Assembly (NCBI GenBank): GCA_910583615.1
Contig: CAJTXP010000006.1
Span: forward strand, 1 to 64,000
Direction: 5' to 3'
DNA length: 64,000 nt
From: an uncultured Lachnospiraceae bacterium
GTDB taxonomy: Bacteria; Bacillota; Clostridia; Lachnospirales; Lachnospiraceae
The translations under genes were made by a program, and so were the position numbers. Below the pieces are notes generated by a model. That model saw only the letters and a program-made list of their open reading frames with translations, had not been told where the DNA came from and ran no database searches. Positions 60,751-64,000 of the stretch are shown one piece after another; positions within the stretch are counted from its first letter, which is position 1; every line of letters starts with the position of its first letter.

Positions 60751-62115
60751 ATGGAAGCAGCATTAAAGGTAGTACAGACCATCAACATGTATCTGTCGGA
60801 TTATATTCTGGTGGTTTTGCTGGTAGGGTGCGGCCTGTTCTTCAGTGTGAAGACCAGGTTCGTGCAGGTGCGGTGTTTTGGAGAGGCCATGAAACTGGTG
60901 TTCGGCAGAAAGGACCAAAAGCAGGGCGGGCAGGAAGGAGGGCTGACCTCGTTCCAGGCGCTGACCACGGCCATTGCGGCACAGGTAGGCACGGGAAATA
61001 TCATCGGAGCCTGCGGCGCCATCCTGACCGGCGGCCCGGGAGCGATTTTCTGGATGTGGATCATTGCCTTTTTCGGTATGGCGACGATCTATGCGGAGGC
61101 GATTCTGGCGCAGAAGACCAGGATCACGGCGGAGGACGGTTCCGTCCACGGCGGCCCGGTCTACTATATTATGAAGGCATTCCCCAACGGGTTCGGCAAA
61201 TTTCTGGCGGGATTCTTCGCTGTTGCAATCATACTGGCGCTGGGCTTTATGGGCTGCATGGTGCAGTCCAATTCCATCGGAGAGACGTGCAGCAATGCGT
61301 TCGGCATCCCGGCATGGATCGTCGGCGTTCCGGTGGCAGTCCTGGCAGGCTTTATTTTCATCGGCGGCGCGCAGCGGATTGCGTCCGTGACCGAGAAACT
61401 GGTGCCGGTTATGGCGGTGATCTATCTGGCGGGAGGGTTGGTCCTCCTGATCTGCAGGGCGCAGTATGTGCCCGAGACCTTTGCCATGATTTTCCGCTAT
61501 GCGTTTGCGCCCCAGGCAATCATCGGCGGCGGATTTGGCTATGCGCTGAAGACCGCGGTGACCCAGGGCGTAAAGAGAGGGCTTTTCTCCAACGAGGCCG
61601 GCATGGGTTCCACGCCTCATGCCCATGCCATGGCGGACGTAAAAGATCCCCATGACCAGGGGGTCGTTGCCATGCTGGGCGTGTTCATCGACACCTTTGT
61701 CGTGCTGACCATGACCGCGCTGATCGTCATCTCCACGCTGTACGCGGGAAACGGCGTGCTGGCAGGAGGCGCGGCGGAAGGAGTCGGCAAGACCAATATG
61801 GCGCAGCTGGCGTTCGCACTGGTGTTCGGCGACAATGTCGGCAACATTTTTATTGCGGTCTGCCTGCTGTTCTTCGCCTTCTCCACGATCATCAGCTGGA
61901 ACCTGTTCGGGCGGATCAATGTAAAATATCTGTTCGGCGATACCGGCGTGAAGGTCTATTCGGTACTGGCGGTTGCGTTCATCTTTCTGGGCGCCTGCCT
62001 GTCCAACGACCTGGTGTGGGAACTGACAGATACGTTTAACCAGCTGATGGTGCTTCCGAACGTTATGGCGCTTCTTGTCCTGTCGGCGATGGTGAGCGGG
62101 TCCAGGGAAAACTGA
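60751..62115 (+). CDS. Alanine/glycine:sodium symporter (AGCS family)
   Basis: This 454-residue, ~11-helix transporter has the family signatures GGLTSFQALTTAIAAQVGTGNIIGACGAILTGGPGAIFWMWI, VHGGPVYYIMKAF and KRGLFSNEAGMGSTPHAHAMA. AGCS carriers take up alanine or glycine with sodium. The glycine riboswitch in its leader points to glycine as substrate or signal. Start ATG 60751 follows CAGGAGGG; the longer frame from 60499 passes through the riboswitch terminator and is rejected. Confidence 0.94.
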   Translation: MEAALKVVQTINMYLSDYILVVLLVGCGLFFSVKTRFVQVRCFGEAMKLVFGRKDQKQGGQEGGLTSFQALTTAIAAQVGTGNIIGACGAILTGGPGAIFWMWIIAFFGMATIYAEAILAQKTRITAEDGSVHGGPVYYIMKAFPNGFGKFLAGFFAVAIILALGFMGCMVQSNSIGETCSNAFGIPAWIVGVPVAVLAGFIFIGGAQRIASVTEKLVPVMAVIYLAGGLVLLICRAQYVPETFAMIFRYAFAPQAIIGGGFGYALKTAVTQGVKRGLFSNEAGMGSTPHAHAMADVKDPHDQGVVAMLGVFIDTFVVLTMTALIVISTLYAGNGVLAGGAAEGVGKTNMAQLAFALVFGDNVGNIFIAVCLLFFAFSTIISWNLFGRINVKYLFGDTGVKVYSVLAVAFIFLGACLSNDLVWELTDTFNQLMVLPNVMALLVLSAMVSGSREN

Positions 62116-62127
62116 TCAGAATAACGG

Positions 62128-62166
62128 GAGCCGAAGACTGTATGGCAGATCTTCGGCTCTTTTTTG
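62128..62166 (+). terminator. Rho-independent terminator of the AGCS gene
   Basis: The 10-bp stem GAGCCGAAGA / TCTTCGGCTC (62128-62159) is followed by six T. The adjoining TTTTGTATT is also the target duplication of palindromic element copy 5, which inserted into the T-tract. Confidence 0.88.
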
Positions 62167-62170
62167 TATT

Positions 62171-62388
62171 GTTACTATTCCACGGGATGAGTGGTCTGCG
62201 TCCTGGACCTCTGTGCTCTGCAGCGCTGTGTGGACTGGAGCGGACATCGGAGCTGTTTTGTCCGTCACAGGCGAACAGTCCTGTCCGAATGGGACGGACA
62301 AAACGGCTTTGGTGTCCGATACACTCCATATGAGCGCAGAGCACAGAGGTCCAGGGCGCAGGCCGCCATCCACCCCGCGAATAGTAAC
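62171..62388 (-). mobile_element. Palindromic MITE-like element, copy 5
   Basis: This is a 218-bp imperfect palindrome, GTTACTATTCCACGGG to CCCCGCGAATAGTAAC. It is flanked by an exact 9-bp duplication TTTTGTATT (62162-62170 and 62389-62397). The CTGCAGCGCTGTGTGGACTG arm is on the left, as in copy 1. It lies between the AGCS terminator and the J-domain/TPR gene. Confidence 0.93.
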
Positions 62389-62502
62389 TTTTGTATTTCT
62401 TAAATTTTTCCTGAACGGAATTTGCTCTACTCAAGAGGTCCTAAAAGTGTTATACTGTTTCCGAAAGCATTTTACAGGAATGGATATAAAGGGGTGAGCG
62501 GT

Positions 62503-64000
62503 ATGGAAAAAGAACTGGTATTCCACATATTGGAGATCGACGGGCTGACCGATGAGCGGAGTATAAAGGCCGCATATATGAAAAAACTGAAAGTAACGAA
62601 CCCGGAGGACGATCCGGAAGGATTCCGGAAACTGCGGGAGGCCTACGAACAGGCGCTTCTGCTCCTTCAGGAAGCGCAGGAAGGGAATCAGGAGGAAGAG
62701 AAAGAGAAGACGGATATCGATCTGTGGATCGATCAGGCGGATGAGATCTATCAGGATTTCAGAAGGCGCGGGGATGTGAAGGAGTGGAAAAGGCTTCTGG
62801 ACGCAGAGGTGTGCCAGGGGCTGGACAGCTCTCTGGATGCGAGAGAAGCCATGATGGTATATCTGATGTCGCATTTCTATCTTCCCAGGGAGGTCTGGCG
62901 GTGCCTGGACCGGGAATTCCAGTTTGTGGAGGATCAGGAGTCGCTGAAAGAGCGGTATCCGGCGGATTTTCTGGACTATATCATACATTACACGGAATAT
63001 GAGTATTTCATAGACTTTTCAAGGATGAAGCTCCGGGAAGATAACAGAGACGGGGCGGATATCAATGTGGACGGTTATATCAAAGCCTATATGGAGCTGC
63101 GGGGACTGTGCGACCAGAAGGACTTCGAAGGCGCCGCCGGGAAGCTGTCGGAGCTTGCGGCCTACGGCGTCTGGTACCCGTGGGAGGAAGCGGAGCGGCT
63201 GAAGATCCTGCTGGCGCAGGACAGAGTCCAGGAGGCGCTTCAGCTGGCGGAGCGTATCTATGCGGACTGGCCGGAGAACGGCTATATCGTGTCCATGGCG
63301 GCCGAGGCGAAATGGAGCGCCGGACAGAAGGAGAAGGCGTTTGAGTGGTGGAGCCGGGTCCCGGATGCCTACGGGGCAAAAATCGGGATGATCCGGTATT
63401 ATCTGGAAGACGAGGAGACCGCGGAGAAGGCGAAGGATATGGCGCTGGATCTGTGGGAGGAGGACGGTTCCGGCCAGAGGGCGGACGAATACATTGAGCG
63501 CGCCAACGTGATGCTTCTGGAAAAATACGGACGGCAGGCGTCGAATCTTCCGGACGGAGACGAGAAGGACGCCGTCCGTGTGGAGATGGCATGGTGCCAG
63601 TATCAGAACAAGAATGCGGAGGAGGCGATCCGGATTCTGGACAGCATCACGCCGGGAGAGGATGTGTACTACAGCTACCACAACCTGAAGGGAAGGGTGC
63701 TGGCGGCGCTGAACCGGGACGGGGAGGCCATACCGGAGCTGAAGCTCTGGCTGACCCTGATCGAGCAGACCATAGATGACGGAAGCGAGGAATCTGTAAA
63801 ACGGCTCAGGAGAAAGGGAACTGCCTGCCTGATGCTTGGTATCTGCCTGTCCAGAGAGAAGAAATACGAGGAAGCGGCCGGGTATCTGGAGAGGGCGGAA
63901 GAGGAGACCAGCGACGTTTATGATAAACTGGGCGCCATGAGCAACCTTGCCCAGGTGCTGGTATCCATGGGCGAATACGAGAAGGCGGTGGATGAGTGCG
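62503..64000 (+). CDS. J-domain-like/TPR repeat protein, truncated by window edge
   Basis: The open frame from ATG 62503 runs past the window end (more than 499 residues). The first ~60 residues resemble a J-domain (LTDERSIKAAYMKKLKVTNPEDDPEGFRKLREAYEQALLLL), but the HPD tripeptide is missing (NPEDDPEG instead). Tetratricopeptide-type helical repeats follow (for example EEAIRILDSITPGEDVYYSYHNLKGRVLAALNRDGEAIPEL). AAAGGGGTGAG precedes the start. A scaffolding role is likely; binding to DnaK is doubtful without HPD. Confidence 0.8.
   Translation, partial: MEKELVFHILEIDGLTDERSIKAAYMKKLKVTNPEDDPEGFRKLREAYEQALLLLQEAQEGNQEEEKEKTDIDLWIDQADEIYQDFRRRGDVKEWKRLLDAEVCQGLDSSLDAREAMMVYLMSHFYLPREVWRCLDREFQFVEDQESLKERYPADFLDYIIHYTEYEYFIDFSRMKLREDNRDGADINVDGYIKAYMELRGLCDQKDFEGAAGKLSELAAYGVWYPWEEAERLKILLAQDRVQEALQLAERIYADWPENGYIVSMAAEAKWSAGQKEKAFEWWSRVPDAYGAKIGMIRYYLEDEETAEKAKDMALDLWEEDGSGQRADEYIERANVMLLEKYGRQASNLPDGDEKDAVRVEMAWCQYQNKNAEEAIRILDSITPGEDVYYSYHNLKGRVLAALNRDGEAIPELKLWLTLIEQTIDDGSEESVKRLRRKGTACLMLGICLSREKKYEEAAGYLERAEEETSDVYDKLGAMSNLAQVLVSMGEYEKAVDEC

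Noticed and set aside
42291..62497. Open frames of 60-100 codons on both strands inside the palindromic elements
   Set aside because: They arise from the GC-rich hairpin being open in several frames at once; the translations are mirror-like, lack ribosome sites and differ between copies.

Overview
The window looks like a chromosomal segment of an anaerobic, spore-forming member of the Clostridia, most likely Lachnospiraceae. This rests on gene content and order: uvrA-murB-rapZ-whiA-Crh-like HPr, cdaA-cdaR, an [FeFe]-hydrogenase maturation GTPase (HydF), a SpoIID-type protein, CotH-like and polysaccharide-deacetylase proteins, and strong Gram-positive ribosome-binding sites. Most genes are moderately GC-rich. 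The first gene (a Vat/CatB-like acetyltransferase) and a DUF1703-type AAA/nuclease gene are visibly more AT-rich and look acquired. I saw no rRNA, tRNA, CRISPR array or transposase.

Layout. 1-1150: acquired acetyltransferase plus gene debris. 1158-7380: a cobalamin-riboswitch operon (extracytoplasmic CbiK-like chelatase, two NEAT-like surface proteins, FecBCD-type ABC importer), apparently for corrinoid or tetrapyrrole uptake. 7505-9211: AAA/PD-(D/E)XK protein. 9327-18927: housekeeping block (uvrA, murB, rapZ, whiA, crh-like, methyltransferase, hslO, nadE). 19013-28181: SpoIID/peptidoglycan-binding protein, mreB preceded by a 72-bp tandem repeat, recD2, comF, two small membrane proteins, and the cyclic-di-AMP synthase pair cdaA-cdaR. 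28354-39953: surface-glycan region (DUF2142 protein, flippase, three family-2 glycosyltransferases, CotH-like protein, large membrane protein, NodB deacetylase). 40123-41171: lrgAB-like pair. 41308-48793: DUF4236, DUF1653, Mrp, YdcF, a response-regulator/alarmone-synthetase fusion, and a LexA-boxed radical-SAM/DUF4130 repair pair. 49100-56019: HPr-like protein, nuclease-helicase, LysR regulator, DUF1294, glyA, small Cys-rich protein, mscL, mnmM. 56402-64000: hydF, Rrf2 and TetR regulators, putP, a glycine riboswitch with an AGCS symporter, and a J-domain/TPR protein cut by the window edge.

The most notable signals are these. (1) Five full copies and one deleted copy of a ~215-bp imperfect-palindromic element lie at 42291, 44955, 46428, 56068, 58660 and 62171. 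Three have exact 8-9 bp flanking duplications, so this is a mobile MITE-like family with no transposase in sight. (2) An uninterrupted fusion of a receiver domain to a RelA/SpoT-type synthetase lies at 45341. (3) The B12-riboswitch operon joins a lipoprotein chelatase to NEAT-like proteins and an importer. (4) Two LexA boxes bracket the -10 of the radical-SAM repair pair. All functional calls come from reading the sequence and from memory of families; no searches were run.
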